64,000 nt of DNA from Methanobacterium sp. (lineage in GTDB: Archaea > Methanobacteriota > Methanobacteria > Methanobacteriales > Methanobacteriaceae): the NCBI RefSeq assembly GCF_016217785.1, contig NZ_JACRGA010000027.1, forward strand, positions 192,085-256,084, read 5' to 3'. Shown here piece after piece: positions 19,875 to 28,221 of this stretch. The notes below the pieces were generated by a model that worked only from the letters and a program-made list of their open reading frames with translations, searched no databases and had not been told where the DNA came from. The translations under genes were made by a program, and so were the position numbers. Each line of letters begins with the position of its first letter. Position 1 is the first letter of the stretch.

Positions 19875-20663
19875 TTATTTTTGCTTATTGCATATTATAT
19901 TATCCATGAAGTCATTGACATCTACTAAAAATTTATTGTGATTGATTCCTTGGATTTTTAGTAACTCTTTAAGGTCGTTGGGCATATTATCAATGTTAGT
20001 TGTGATCAATGTCAATAAAACAGTTACTTCAACAGAATTCACATCCGGTTTTATTATGCCTTCTTTTTTACCCTGTTCTATTGAGCTACAAAGTATATAC
20101 AGCATTTCATGGCGTAAAAGGGTAATTTCATTTAAATATTCACTGACTGTGAATTTTGGTGTCAGAATACCGGGAGTAACATTACCATTACTATGCTCTA
20201 ACTTTTTCATATACAATTCTTCAAATCTTTTTTTATACTCATCATAGAGCTTACTGTGGGAAAAGGCTTCTATTTTATATTCTGCAGGTTCAATATTAGC
20301 TAGATCAAACCGTCCTGACAGTAAATAATTGTAAGCTTGTAGATAATCAGAATGTTCTTTTGCAAATTCGTAATATGCCTTTCTAAATGCTGTAAGTTTT
20401 TTATAACCAGTTTTTACTTTCTTAACTTCTTCTTTGATCATTTTATTCCGGATTCGGATTCCACGAAGGACAATAGCAAAGAATAATTCTTCCTTGTTCT
20501 CAAAATATAGATAAATTGTAGATCTACTGAACTTCACTTCTTTGGATATATCCTTCAAAGAAACATTTTCATAACCTTTAGAGAAGAATAACTTTTCAGC
20601 TGCATTTAATATATCTCTTCTTCGCTTTTCTTTTTCCAGTTCGCTCCTAGCTACGAGTGACAT
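19875..20663 (-). CDS. TetR/AcrR-family transcriptional regulator (with methyltransferase)
   Basis: N-terminal DNA-binding domain with helix-turn-helix: RRRDILNAAEKLFFSKGYENVSLKDISKEVKFSRSTIYLYFENKEELFF, a textbook TetR pattern. The ligand-binding region is about 200 residues and unrelated to known regulators by eye. The start is set at the internal Met of MSLVARSELEK (20663) since the ten residues upstream (MIVECRWIKI) do not belong to the family; the ATG at 20693 is the alternative. The gene precedes the methyltransferase gene by 194 bp on the same strand and probably controls it. Confidence 0.85.
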   Translation of the reverse strand: MSLVARSELEKEKRRRDILNAAEKLFFSKGYENVSLKDISKEVKFSRSTIYLYFENKEELFFAIVLRGIRIRNKMIKEEVKKVKTGYKKLTAFRKAYYEFAKEHSDYLQAYNYLLSGRFDLANIEPAEYKIEAFSHSKLYDEYKKRFEELYMKKLEHSNGNVTPGILTPKFTVSEYLNEITLLRHEMLYILCSSIEQGKKEGIIKPDVNSVEVTVLLTLITTNIDNMPNDLKELLKIQGINHNKFLVDVNDFMDNIICNKQK

Positions 20664-21125
20664 TATCTTTATCCACCTACACTCTACAATCACTTTATAA
20701 TTATGTAATTACTTTAGTAAATAACTTTTAGCAAATAATTTGTTCCACCAACACAGTTAAACACACTTTCAATTAATACTCAAAAGAAAATGAGAGCAAA
20801 TGAGCCATAAAAGACACACAACAACGAAATAAGGTACATCAAGACAGCCGGACACTCAGCGAAACAGCAAGCACGGGTAGTAAATGGCAATGTTAGTGTT
20901 TATCTATTGTTTTTGTTTGAGTTTTTATGTGTTGTGAATATTTTATTCTGACTGGATAACTAATAATTTTCCTTTTCCTTGGATAAACTAAAAAATACAC
21001 CGTAATATCAAAGATTACATATATCAAAAGTGACAATTAATGATAATTATAAATAAGCACAAAATCAGCCGAAAAAACGCTAACCCACACTAAGAGAACT
21101 CTTTTTTATCTTGTAAGCTTTCAGT
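20664..21125. other. 462-bp intergenic region
   Basis: Upstream region of the TetR gene and 3' flank of a DUF488-like gene. A less AT-rich patch at about 20815-20890 is non-coding in all frames. No RNA gene, repeat or protein remnant was recognised. Confidence 0.4.
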
Positions 21126-21443
21126 TTAAAAATCAGGATCTTCCGCCGTGAAGAACCAGTACAATGCTTCATTGCCTTTTTTCTTATCCCTGATTTCATC
21201 CATGAGTTTGATCTTATCTTCAAACTCGTCCCGGTATTCTTCCTGAAACTTATTCCACCGCTTTGGGTCTTCAGATAGCCAGTTTCCTTCATTTTCCTTT
21301 GTATATCTCAGCAATGGCATTTTTTGTGGCTTTTTATTGGAACTGGATCTACCCCTAGACCAGATTCGACCCACCATTTTCTTGAATTTATTCTTCCGCT
21401 GTGGGAAGTGGTGGGACCCTGTAGTATCGACCGTATCTACCAT
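21126..21443 (-). CDS. DUF488-like protein, degenerate or truncated
   Basis: The 105-aa product shows the C-terminal landmarks of DUF488: a GRIWSRG segment (compare the family's DRLWPRG) near 25-31, and SEDPKRWNKFQEEYRDEFEDK near 57-77 (compare DPKRWEEFKERY). The N-terminal strand and the terminal HNxAVAL are missing; the frame stops at AEDPDF, while another frame continues for about 15 codons. It is therefore either a short divergent member or a gene with a late frameshift. DUF488 function is unsettled. The assignment rests on motif memory only. Confidence 0.5.
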   Translation of the reverse strand: MVDTVDTTGSHHFPQRKNKFKKMVGRIWSRGRSSSNKKPQKMPLLRYTKENEGNWLSEDPKRWNKFQEEYRDEFEDKIKLMDEIRDKKKGNEALYWFFTAEDPDF

Positions 21444-21492
21444 GTTACCCCTTAATCATATTTGTAGCGATTCATAGTATATTAATATTATC

Positions 21493-22101
21493 TTAACATC
21501 GCTCCAGAAAACACTTGGCCATGTTGCGGGTCTTGGGACTTTTACTATCCCCCTGGGATTTTACATAATTTTCAATAAGTTCCTTATCCTCTGCTTCAGG
21601 GTAAATTTTCCCCAGGGCCTCGATAGCATAGGCCTTTATGAGTTCCTTCTGCTTACCCTGGTGAATATCATCAATACTCATGAGTATATCCACAATCCGT
21701 GATCTGAGTTTGGGCTTGTTATGGGCTATCACACTGGAGTTTAAAGCCACATGAGACGCGGTCATGGCTTTATCCCCCGCCAGTACCCCATAGTACTCAT
21801 CGAATGCCTCTTCAAACTTATTATCCTTATCAATACGGGTTAAGCTGGATAATATGTAGATGGCTATGTATTTATGGTAATTGTTGGGACTCTGGAGCAT
21901 TTCCTGGAAGTAATCCCATTCAGAGTATAGGAAATCTGGATCTTCCTCGGCTATGATCTGCATGGCCTTGAAACTATTCTGTCGGATGGTGTTGTCCTTG
22001 GATCGCACCCCCTCCTTCAGTTCCTGGAAAAGTTCCTTGTCATTCACTGCCTCTCGGGCCAGCCCTCCCACATCCATGTTTTTCTCATTTAAATTTGGCA
22101 T
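21493..22101 (-). CDS. HEAT-like helical repeat protein
   Basis: A 202-aa, all-helical soluble protein with HEAT-type periodicity: LKEGVRSKDNTIRQNSFKAMQIIAEEDP, then EMLQSPNNYHKYIAIYILSSLTRI, and later IKAYAIEALGKIYPEAEDKELIENYV. Such solenoids are usually protein-binding scaffolds. A few methanogen homologues sit near unrelated genes, and the context here says nothing. No catalytic motif. The start ATG at 22101 follows a GGAGGGGGAT-type RBS. Role unknown. Confidence 0.65.
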   Translation of the reverse strand: MPNLNEKNMDVGGLAREAVNDKELFQELKEGVRSKDNTIRQNSFKAMQIIAEEDPDFLYSEWDYFQEMLQSPNNYHKYIAIYILSSLTRIDKDNKFEEAFDEYYGVLAGDKAMTASHVALNSSVIAHNKPKLRSRIVDILMSIDDIHQGKQKELIKAYAIEALGKIYPEAEDKELIENYVKSQGDSKSPKTRNMAKCFLERC

Positions 22102-22237
22102 TTTAGAATCCCCCTCCGGGATTTATTAAAAAAATGGTTTGAAAAATTTTAGTTTGGTGTTTAGTTCAACCATGGCATCTGGTTTAGTTTAATACTGTTA
22201 ATCCCTGTTTAGTTTAATTCTATTTACTTTAATACTG

Positions 22238-23029
22238 TTAATTTATTTTTAGAAATTCTTTGGCCTTAACTGCCCGATAAGTTTTCCCCTTGTAGTTGCA
22301 AGGGCAGGAGATAGCACCACGAGGACATAAAGACGTACACCTTAAACAGTACTCACAGTTAAAACCATGCTCCGGATAATTTCCTTCCCCCATGGTTATG
22401 TTGTCCACTGGGCAGAGCTTTACACATATACCACACTTGCGGCATTCTTCATTATCTGTTTCCAGGCGCAGTAGTTTCTGGTTGAGATTGGATTCAGTGA
22501 TCTTCAAACCGGCAATGGAGGTGTAGTAGACTGCATCAGAAAGTACCGGGACTCTTCCCCATTTTGATTTCCCACCTATAATGTCCAAAGCATATTCTTC
22601 TGCCTTTTGTAGTCCTTTTTGAACCTTTTCCTGGCAGGTTTTCTCATCCTGAATGTAGAATATGTTGGGAGGCATTATTATTTCTTTAGCTCCTATGGGA
22701 TTGTATCCTTTCTTTTTAACTATTTCATGTACTGGACCCACTATACCCCCTGAAAATCCGCCCAGGGTGTCCACCATGAATATCTCTGTATCCTGGTCAG
22801 TCTCGGGAAGTGCCCTGATGAACTTCCAGACCAGGTTGTAGGTGGATAGTTCTGCTATGGGAAATCCCAGGCCAATGATATGCTCTAAATTAACATCTTC
22901 CGGTTTTGATTCTTCTATTTTGTGCAGGTTCACCAGGATGCCTTTTTTCTGGAAGGTTTCCTGCATTTTTTTAACCACAAGTAGGGTGTTGCCGGTTCCA
23001 GAGAAAAAGTAAAAGTCCACTATTTTCAT
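22238..23029 (-). CDS. EFR1-type flavodoxin/ferredoxin fusion protein
   Basis: Flavodoxin-like N-terminus with the FMN-phosphate loop FFSGTGNT (residues 8-15), GLGFPIAELSTYN and DTLGGFSGG loops, followed by two ferredoxin motifs, CRKCGICVKLCPVD and CEYCLRCTSLCPRG, near 205-250. EFR1 proteins are widespread in anaerobes and thought to be electron carriers or small redox enzymes. The start at 23029 is chosen because GAGGTAG precedes it and the family starts with this strand; a longer frame to 23116 would overlap the upstream gene. It is 5 nt downstream of the NapH-like gene and forms an operon with it and probably with the TetR gene. Confidence 0.85.
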   Translation of the reverse strand: MKIVDFYFFSGTGNTLLVVKKMQETFQKKGILVNLHKIEESKPEDVNLEHIIGLGFPIAELSTYNLVWKFIRALPETDQDTEIFMVDTLGGFSGGIVGPVHEIVKKKGYNPIGAKEIIMPPNIFYIQDEKTCQEKVQKGLQKAEEYALDIIGGKSKWGRVPVLSDAVYYTSIAGLKITESNLNQKLLRLETDNEECRKCGICVKLCPVDNITMGEGNYPEHGFNCEYCLRCTSLCPRGAISCPCNYKGKTYRAVKAKEFLKIN

Positions 23030-23034
23030 TTTTT

Positions 23035-23667
23035 CTACCTCTTTTTGGGGATGCCAAAAGAATATTTTATGGCTCCTTTGGGACATGAATCCACACATTT
23101 TCCACATAAAATGCATTCAAAGTCATGCATATCTCCACCCAGTACTTTTTCTTTCACATCAAGACTCATCGGACAGTTTTTACATAATCTGCACTCTACA
23201 CACAATTCTTTATTGGCTTTCAGGTGAAGTGATGGCCATCTGAAGAAATTCTTTATCTTGGTTCCTATAATCATGAATGGGGCTATGAAACAAAAATAAT
23301 GACAGTTGGCTCTTTTACCTGCAATTATGGCGATTATAATTGTTGTGAAGATAATTCCGTAGTAAATAATGTATACGAAGGGTTCTGAAATGGAAACTCC
23401 ATATTTTGTCATGAATAATGGATCAATTGTGGTTAATCCACTGGCCATCACTGTCAGGATGGCTATGGTGGCAATCCATGGGATAAAAAAGAAGTATTTA
23501 ATCCAGTTATATCTTCCACCCCTTGTTTTTCCATCATTTATTGAAAAACAATATTCTTGAACTCCTCCAGTAGGACAGGCCCATCCACAGAATGTTCTAC
23601 CGAAAAATAGGGATAAAATAGATATGAGTAATGTTGTATTTCGGATTTTCTGTCTTTTATTATTCAT
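23035..23667 (-). CDS. NapH-like membrane polyferredoxin
   Basis: Membrane protein with the CGWACPTGGVQEYC motif near residues 26-39 (compare NapH CGWxCP), two central hydrophobic segments, FCFIAPFM, then two 4Fe-4S motifs, CVECRLCKNCP and CILCGKCVDSCPKG. NapH-type proteins pass electrons between the membrane and soluble partners. It is 210 aa and lacks the first membrane helix of typical NapH (~270 aa), so it may be a short variant. It is followed by the EFR1-type protein, a likely electron partner, and preceded by a TetR gene with 15 nt between. Confidence 0.8.
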   Translation of the reverse strand: MNNKRQKIRNTTLLISILSLFFGRTFCGWACPTGGVQEYCFSINDGKTRGGRYNWIKYFFFIPWIATIAILTVMASGLTTIDPLFMTKYGVSISEPFVYIIYYGIIFTTIIIAIIAGKRANCHYFCFIAPFMIIGTKIKNFFRWPSLHLKANKELCVECRLCKNCPMSLDVKEKVLGGDMHDFECILCGKCVDSCPKGAIKYSFGIPKKR

Positions 23668-23682
23668 GGTAAACCCCTATAT

Positions 23683-24270
23683 TTAGATCGCAATGGGTGT
23701 GATGAATTTTTCCTCAAAATGATGAACAACATCTTCCAGAATTAGGCCTTCATCGAATATCATGTAACTTAAAACACCGTCCAGTGCAGCCATCAGGGTT
23801 ATGGCACTAGTCCTTACATTGTGTTCTTTGAATTCACCCTGCTGGATTCCCATGGTGAATGCACCTTCAAAGAATGCCATATAATCTGCGGTGTACTGTT
23901 GGTAGTACTTTAATAACTCGGGTTTTTCCAGCATTTTTGCAATTGAAAGGAACAGGAAAGCTGTTTCTTTGGGATGTTCCAGCCAGTAACGAATGTAGTT
24001 TTCCATGTAGTGCAGGATTCCCTCCTTAACTGAAGTGCATTCTGAAGCAGAGGTCATTATTTCCCCAACTTTCTCACTTATTTTATCATTGGCAAAGATC
24101 AACACCATGTCTTTGCTAGGGAAGTAGTGATAAAGTCCGCCTTTACTCACCCCTGCTTTTTTAGCAATAGCATCCATTGTAGTGTTTTCGTAACCTTTTT
24201 CCAGGAAAACTTCAATTGCTGCCTGTGTTATCTCATTTATTCTTTTTTCCCGGGGTTTTCTTGGAACCAT
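23683..24270 (-). CDS. TetR/AcrR-family regulator of the NapH-like/EFR1 operon
   Basis: TetR family protein of 195 aa. DNA-binding domain: INEITQAAIEVFLEKGYENTTMDAIAKKAGVSKGGLYHYFPSKDMV, a near-consensus HTH. The C-terminal half is a helical ligand pocket. The gene is the first of a same-strand run with the NapH-like and EFR1 genes (15-nt and 5-nt gaps), and a perfect palindrome lies just upstream of its start, implying autoregulation and control of the redox pair. The signal is unknown; similar modules often answer to toxic organics or oxidants. Confidence 0.9.
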   Translation of the reverse strand: MVPRKPREKRINEITQAAIEVFLEKGYENTTMDAIAKKAGVSKGGLYHYFPSKDMVLIFANDKISEKVGEIMTSASECTSVKEGILHYMENYIRYWLEHPKETAFLFLSIAKMLEKPELLKYYQQYTADYMAFFEGAFTMGIQQGEFKEHNVRTSAITLMAALDGVLSYMIFDEGLILEDVVHHFEEKFITPIAI

Positions 24271-24281
24271 CCTAACCTCCT

Positions 24282-24302
24282 ACAAACCGACCGTCGGTTT
24301 GT
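24282..24302. promoter_or_regulatory. TetR operator palindrome
   Basis: A 21-bp palindrome: ACAAACCGA, a 3-bp centre, then TCGGTTTGT. Nine of nine arm positions match. It lies 12 bp upstream of the TetR start codon, between it and the divergent flank. The AAACCGAC/GTCGGTTT core is the classical operator form for many TetR regulators with this HTH sequence. Confidence 0.85.
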
Positions 24303-24463
24303 TATTTTTTTATTGAAACTCATTTAATATAAACCTACGCCCAAATATCCACCTAAAAAATATAGCCCTTAAGGTAGAATTTCAAAAAAAATGGGCGGAT
24401 GATAAACTAAATACAGATGATAACTAAATTAAAAAAATTAATGGAAAATAAATTTTAAAGTAG

Positions 24464-24700
24464 TTAAATTATTCCGGTAATGCCCATTATTCCCATTATG
24501 AGTCCTGCAGCCACTCCTAAAAGAGCCACTGCCATTATGGCTTTGCTCGGGTATTTGTAGGTGAAAAATCCCAGTAAACCAAAGTTACAAAACAGGAAAA
24601 ACTGCCAGGGATCGTTGGCTGTGAATCCAGTGAACCCCAGAAACCCCATGAATCCTAAAAATCCGAGCATCCAGTACTGTTCCTCATTTTCTTTCATCAT
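24464..24700 (-). CDS. Small Gly/Phe-rich membrane protein
   Basis: About 78 aa. After a charged start (MKENEEQYW) comes a striking LGFLGFMGFLGFTGF repeat (period 3 Gly-Phe), then a second hydrophobic segment FFLFCNFGLLGFFTY and a third AVALLGVAAGLIMGIMGITGII. This resembles small membrane proteins of the DUF3796 type seen in archaea and firmicutes, though that assignment is tentative. GGAGG lies 6 nt before the third Met codon, so the start is placed at 24700 rather than 24706. Function unknown. Confidence 0.6.
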   Translation of the reverse strand: MMKENEEQYWMLGFLGFMGFLGFTGFTANDPWQFFLFCNFGLLGFFTYKYPSKAIMAVALLGVAAGLIMGIMGITGII

Positions 24701-24807
24701 CAACATCCTCCCTCGAACTTCTAAAACCTATTATTATGTGCATGTAATTCTATATTAATACTAAACATAAAATATCCGATTTAAACACCTGAATAACCTG
24801 GGTTTAC

Positions 24808-26457
24808 ATGAATGAAAAGAGAAAGGGAAAGGTCCTGCTGGTGGGGGCAGAAGACGAAGAAAACCTGGCCATCAGATATTTAGGAGCTGAACTCCAGAAA
24901 AAAGAACATACCATTAAAATTGCCCCATGCTCCAATAATAATGATTTTTCAGGAGTTTTAAAGGAATTAAAATCATTCCATCCTGATATGGTGGCGGTTT
25001 CAATGGCCTTCCAGTCCCTGGCCCCCATGTTCCTGGAACTTATCCACAAAATAAAAGAAACCAACCCCAAAGTGCATGTGACTGTGGGTGGGCATTTTCC
25101 CACCTTTGAATTTGAAGAGATACTGAAAGACGAGACTATTAACTCTGTTATTCGTTTTGAGGGAGAAATCCCTATTTCAAAATTGATTGATGCCCTAGCC
25201 AATGATAAAAACTTATCAAAAATCCCCAACTTAGTCTATAAATTTACTGAGGGCAACCCAATAATAAAAGAGAACACCATCATTGCCGAATTCCCTGATT
25301 TGGATAATTTACCATTCCCGCTGCGTAATAAAAAGCCCCATACGCGATTGGGTGAGAGATTTGCCACCCTCATCACCAGCCGGGGATGTTTCCATTCCCG
25401 GTGCATTTACTGCTGCATAGGTGCGTTTCATAAACAAAAAACAGGACTCCCTTATTCATTAAGATCTCCGGAAAATGTTGCCAGGGAGATGGGAGAACTT
25501 TATCACCACCATAAAGTGAGATTATTCCAGTTTCATGATGATAATTTTCTTTTACCCACCAAAAAAAGCTCTCACACCCGTTTAAACTCCTTGAAAAAAT
25601 CATTACTAAGGGAGGGAGTGGAACTGGAGGATATTGCACTCTTGATTAAAACCAGGCCCGATGGTGTTGATCAGGAGATCTTGACTCTTTTAGAAGAAAT
25701 GGGAACTGTGGGTGTGTTTTTGGGGGTTGAAAATGCAAGTGACAGTGGACTAAGAGCCCTGGCCCGGTCTTCGACTGCAGATGAAATTAATCATTCCCTG
25801 AAACTCCTGGAAGATTTTAATATGGGTGTTACTTTTAACCTGTTGATGTTCCATCCCCGGGCCACCCTGGACGAGATCAACGAAAACATCTACTTCATGA
25901 ATAAGAATAAAAATCTGGCCTTTGATTTTGGGCGGGCAGAAATTGTAGCCGGCTCCCCACTGGAACGGATGGTTAAACGTAAAGGGCTTTTAAGGGGCCA
26001 GTGGCCCCACTGGGATTATAGAGTTCAGGATGATGCCGTGGAGAAGATGTTCCGCCTCAACACCCTTACCTTTTACCAGGAAAACTCACCATACCCTGAA
26101 TTATCCCATAAACTCATCGCATTATCCTATCGTTCCAACTTGCTCCAGCATTTCTATCCCGGCAAAAAATCAGCAAAATTACAAGATGAGACACTTAACC
26201 TTATCATGGACACCAATGAATTCACTCTCCAATCCTTACTTGGAATATACAGTTTGGTGGCCGAAAGAATAATTGAAGATGATATAAACAATTTATCCCA
26301 AGAAATGAATGTTTTTTACGAAAATTACGCAAAAAAGGCATCTGAATTGGCTGAAAAAATGGGGAGGTTTCAGCTGTTGGAGAAAAAGTTTCAAGAGAGG
26401 GGTTTGGGTGATTATTTTCAAAACTCGCCTACCCTGGGCCGGATATTCCGGATTTAA
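24808..26457 (+). CDS. B12-binding-domain radical SAM protein
   Basis: A 549-aa protein with an N-terminal Rossmann-like cobalamin-binding region (about 5-140; VLLVGAEDEENLAI, HPDMVAVSMAFQSLAP, VTVGGHFPTFEFEEIL) and a radical SAM TIM-barrel with the cluster motif in RGCFHSRCIYCCI (about 190-202). The cysteine spacing is C-x4-C-x2-C rather than the usual C-x3-C-x2-C. FQFHDDNFLL and GVENASDSGLRAL are also typical of this family. Such enzymes methylate or rearrange unreactive carbons. The gene is monocistronic with no linked pathway, so the substrate cannot be guessed. Confidence 0.85.
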   Translation: MNEKRKGKVLLVGAEDEENLAIRYLGAELQKKEHTIKIAPCSNNNDFSGVLKELKSFHPDMVAVSMAFQSLAPMFLELIHKIKETNPKVHVTVGGHFPTFEFEEILKDETINSVIRFEGEIPISKLIDALANDKNLSKIPNLVYKFTEGNPIIKENTIIAEFPDLDNLPFPLRNKKPHTRLGERFATLITSRGCFHSRCIYCCIGAFHKQKTGLPYSLRSPENVAREMGELYHHHKVRLFQFHDDNFLLPTKKSSHTRLNSLKKSLLREGVELEDIALLIKTRPDGVDQEILTLLEEMGTVGVFLGVENASDSGLRALARSSTADEINHSLKLLEDFNMGVTFNLLMFHPRATLDEINENIYFMNKNKNLAFDFGRAEIVAGSPLERMVKRKGLLRGQWPHWDYRVQDDAVEKMFRLNTLTFYQENSPYPELSHKLIALSYRSNLLQHFYPGKKSAKLQDETLNLIMDTNEFTLQSLLGIYSLVAERIIEDDINNLSQEMNVFYENYAKKASELAEKMGRFQLLEKKFQERGLGDYFQNSPTLGRIFRI

Positions 26458-26585
26458 TCATATCTTAAGAAATATTTAATCCTTAAAGGAACAGGATTAT
26501 GCTGTTAAACATTCTTCCTCAATGCGTTCTTAAAAATTAATGCAGTTCTTAAAAATTAAATACAAACAAAGATAAAGAACTAGTT

Positions 26586-27080
26586 ATGGTAAATATCAGG
26601 GAACTGCTTTATCCTAACAAGTTCAAGGTAACCCTATTTTTATTGTTAGCCATTCCCTGTATCACCCTTATAACTGTTCTACTGGGCACTAACTACAATT
26701 ATTATAATTATTATCCTCCCCACTTCACCTATCCTTTTTTAATCAGCTTATTCCTCTTTCTGGCGATTGGTCTGGTGTTGAGTTATATATTAAGCAGTTC
26801 TATTGACCATTTCATCCCTAATGAGAAAATAAAAATTAGTATTGCCATTATTTCTGGTATGACATCAATTATTATTGTTTATATCTTTTATAAGATGGTT
26901 ACAGAGCCCATTATCTGTGACCCGGTGCATATTCCTGCTAACAACCAAACAGTGTGTGATCCGGTACACCAGCCTATTCAGGGAAAAAGTTACAACATCG
27001 AGGTTTTAGATGGTCTTGATGTTGATAAATCTTTAGTTGAAGATTCATTAACAGAATGCATCCGGAATTTGAAGTCTTAG
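26586..27080 (+). CDS. Membrane protein with duplicated CDPVH motif
   Basis: A 164-aa protein with three hydrophobic segments (about 14-34, 48-70 and 80-105) followed by an exposed C-terminal domain. That domain starts with an internal duplication, CDPVHIP and CDPVHQP, 13 residues apart, which could form a metal site or disulfide pair. The N-terminal loop contains NYNYYNYY, low in complexity. No family is recognised. The start at 26586 lies after a TAGTT context without a good RBS. Function unknown. Confidence 0.55.
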   Translation: MVNIRELLYPNKFKVTLFLLLAIPCITLITVLLGTNYNYYNYYPPHFTYPFLISLFLFLAIGLVLSYILSSSIDHFIPNEKIKISIAIISGMTSIIIVYIFYKMVTEPIICDPVHIPANNQTVCDPVHQPIQGKSYNIEVLDGLDVDKSLVEDSLTECIRNLKS

Positions 27081-27215
27081 TCCGATTTATTTTAATCCTA
27101 TCTCTATGAAATATTTCAAAATAAAAGAGTTCTATTTCAAATAAAAATTTAAGGATATTCCAAGTAAGATTAAAGACATCAGAATAAAGAAATTAAAAAA
27201 AGGGGAGGAAGGGTT

Positions 27216-27554
27216 CTAACCTCCACCATCACACAGTTCATTGCTCATGTCCATGTCTTCCAGGTTCTGTTTAAGGCCTTCCACCTTTTTCTTGGTGTTT
27301 TCCTTGTCATCAGTTTCTTCACTGGGTTTCGTAGCTTTTCTACGGGATTCTCTTCTTTTAAGCCGGTTATACTCGTCTTCGTTCAGGAGTTCCAGGTAGC
27401 GGCTGTTGTACCATAACTCGGTGGTGTCCATTTTAGCCCAAACACTATCCTCGTCACTACGAAGATCTAAAACTTCCCCGGAACTGCCAGTACCACTGTA
27501 CCGTACATGAGACCCTATTAAAATCTCTTTATTCCTCTTGTTAGCAGCTTCCAC
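27216..27554 (-). CDS. DUF2098-like protein
   Basis: Small methanogen protein with an SH3-like beta region (IGSHVRYSGTGSSGEVLDLRSDEDSVWAKMDTTELWYNSRYLELL, residues 12-56) that matches DUF2098, then a charged, probably disordered tail rich in Lys and Glu. It starts at a GTG (27554) preceded by GGGGGTGA at normal spacing. No catalytic residues. DUF2098 is largely confined to methanogens and has no known function. Confidence 0.75.
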   Translation of the reverse strand: MEAANKRNKEILIGSHVRYSGTGSSGEVLDLRSDEDSVWAKMDTTELWYNSRYLELLNEDEYNRLKRRESRRKATKPSEETDDKENTKKKVEGLKQNLEDMDMSNELCDGGG

Positions 27555-27713
27555 ATTCTCACCCCCAGTATATTTTATTGGATCTGATTGGCATTACTAA
27601 TTCTGTTGAAATATTTCCAAATTCTGTTGAATTAATATTTCTAGATAATTATGTTTGATTTAAATATTTCCAGATAAATTCTGTTGAATTAAGATTTGCA
27701 AATAATTTATATT

Positions 27714-27995
27714 CTATTTTTTAATATCCAGTCTTACTTTCTCTTTTTTCAGAGCAATTTCCCCTCTTACTTCCAGTTCTGCCTTTTCAACATTTAACAG
27801 CAAGTAGTCCCCCACTTCATCAATATCTGCAGTTTCGATCTCAATATCTTTTCTGGTGAGGCCAAAGTCACTGGTGGATATAATTATAGTGGTTATAATA
27901 CCTTCCTTTGGTTTTATGACCATATCCGCAACTTTACCTATTTCATTAGCCTTTTTATCCAAAACTCTTCGCCCGAAAAAGTCGCTCACTTTCAT
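27714..27995 (-). CDS. PRC-barrel domain protein
   Basis: 93 aa of PRC-barrel fold: MKVSDFFGRRVLDKKANEIGKVADMVI at the start and the paired strands ITTIIISTSDFGLTRKDIEI and YLLLNVEKAEL after it. Archaeal stand-alone PRC-barrel proteins are common near RNA-processing and photosynthesis-type genes and probably mediate protein contacts. Upstream, AAATTCTGTTGAA-like units recur three times between 27600 and 27700. No further function can be stated. Confidence 0.8.
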   Translation of the reverse strand: MKVSDFFGRRVLDKKANEIGKVADMVIKPKEGIITTIIISTSDFGLTRKDIEIETADIDEVGDYLLLNVEKAELEVRGEIALKKEKVRLDIKK

Positions 27996-28221
27996 TTAAA
28001 CACCATCCTATACTCTGTTTTTTGATGTATATAATTTTATTGCCCATTTAAAGGACCTCATATCCCTTTAATCTTCCCTAATTAGAAGGACTGATTTAAA
28101 CTGGCCAAAAAGACCCCTCTCAACAATATATTTTATTAATTGTTTTTTATTTCTTACAATGTCATTTATACGGTTTTAAAACCAATTAATAATAAAGTAA
28201 AGTTTACGGGTGATACACTAA

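Noticed and set aside
21080..21292. Second frame overlapping the DUF488-like gene
   Set aside because: It only supplies a possible continuation after a late frameshift and has no independent start signal.
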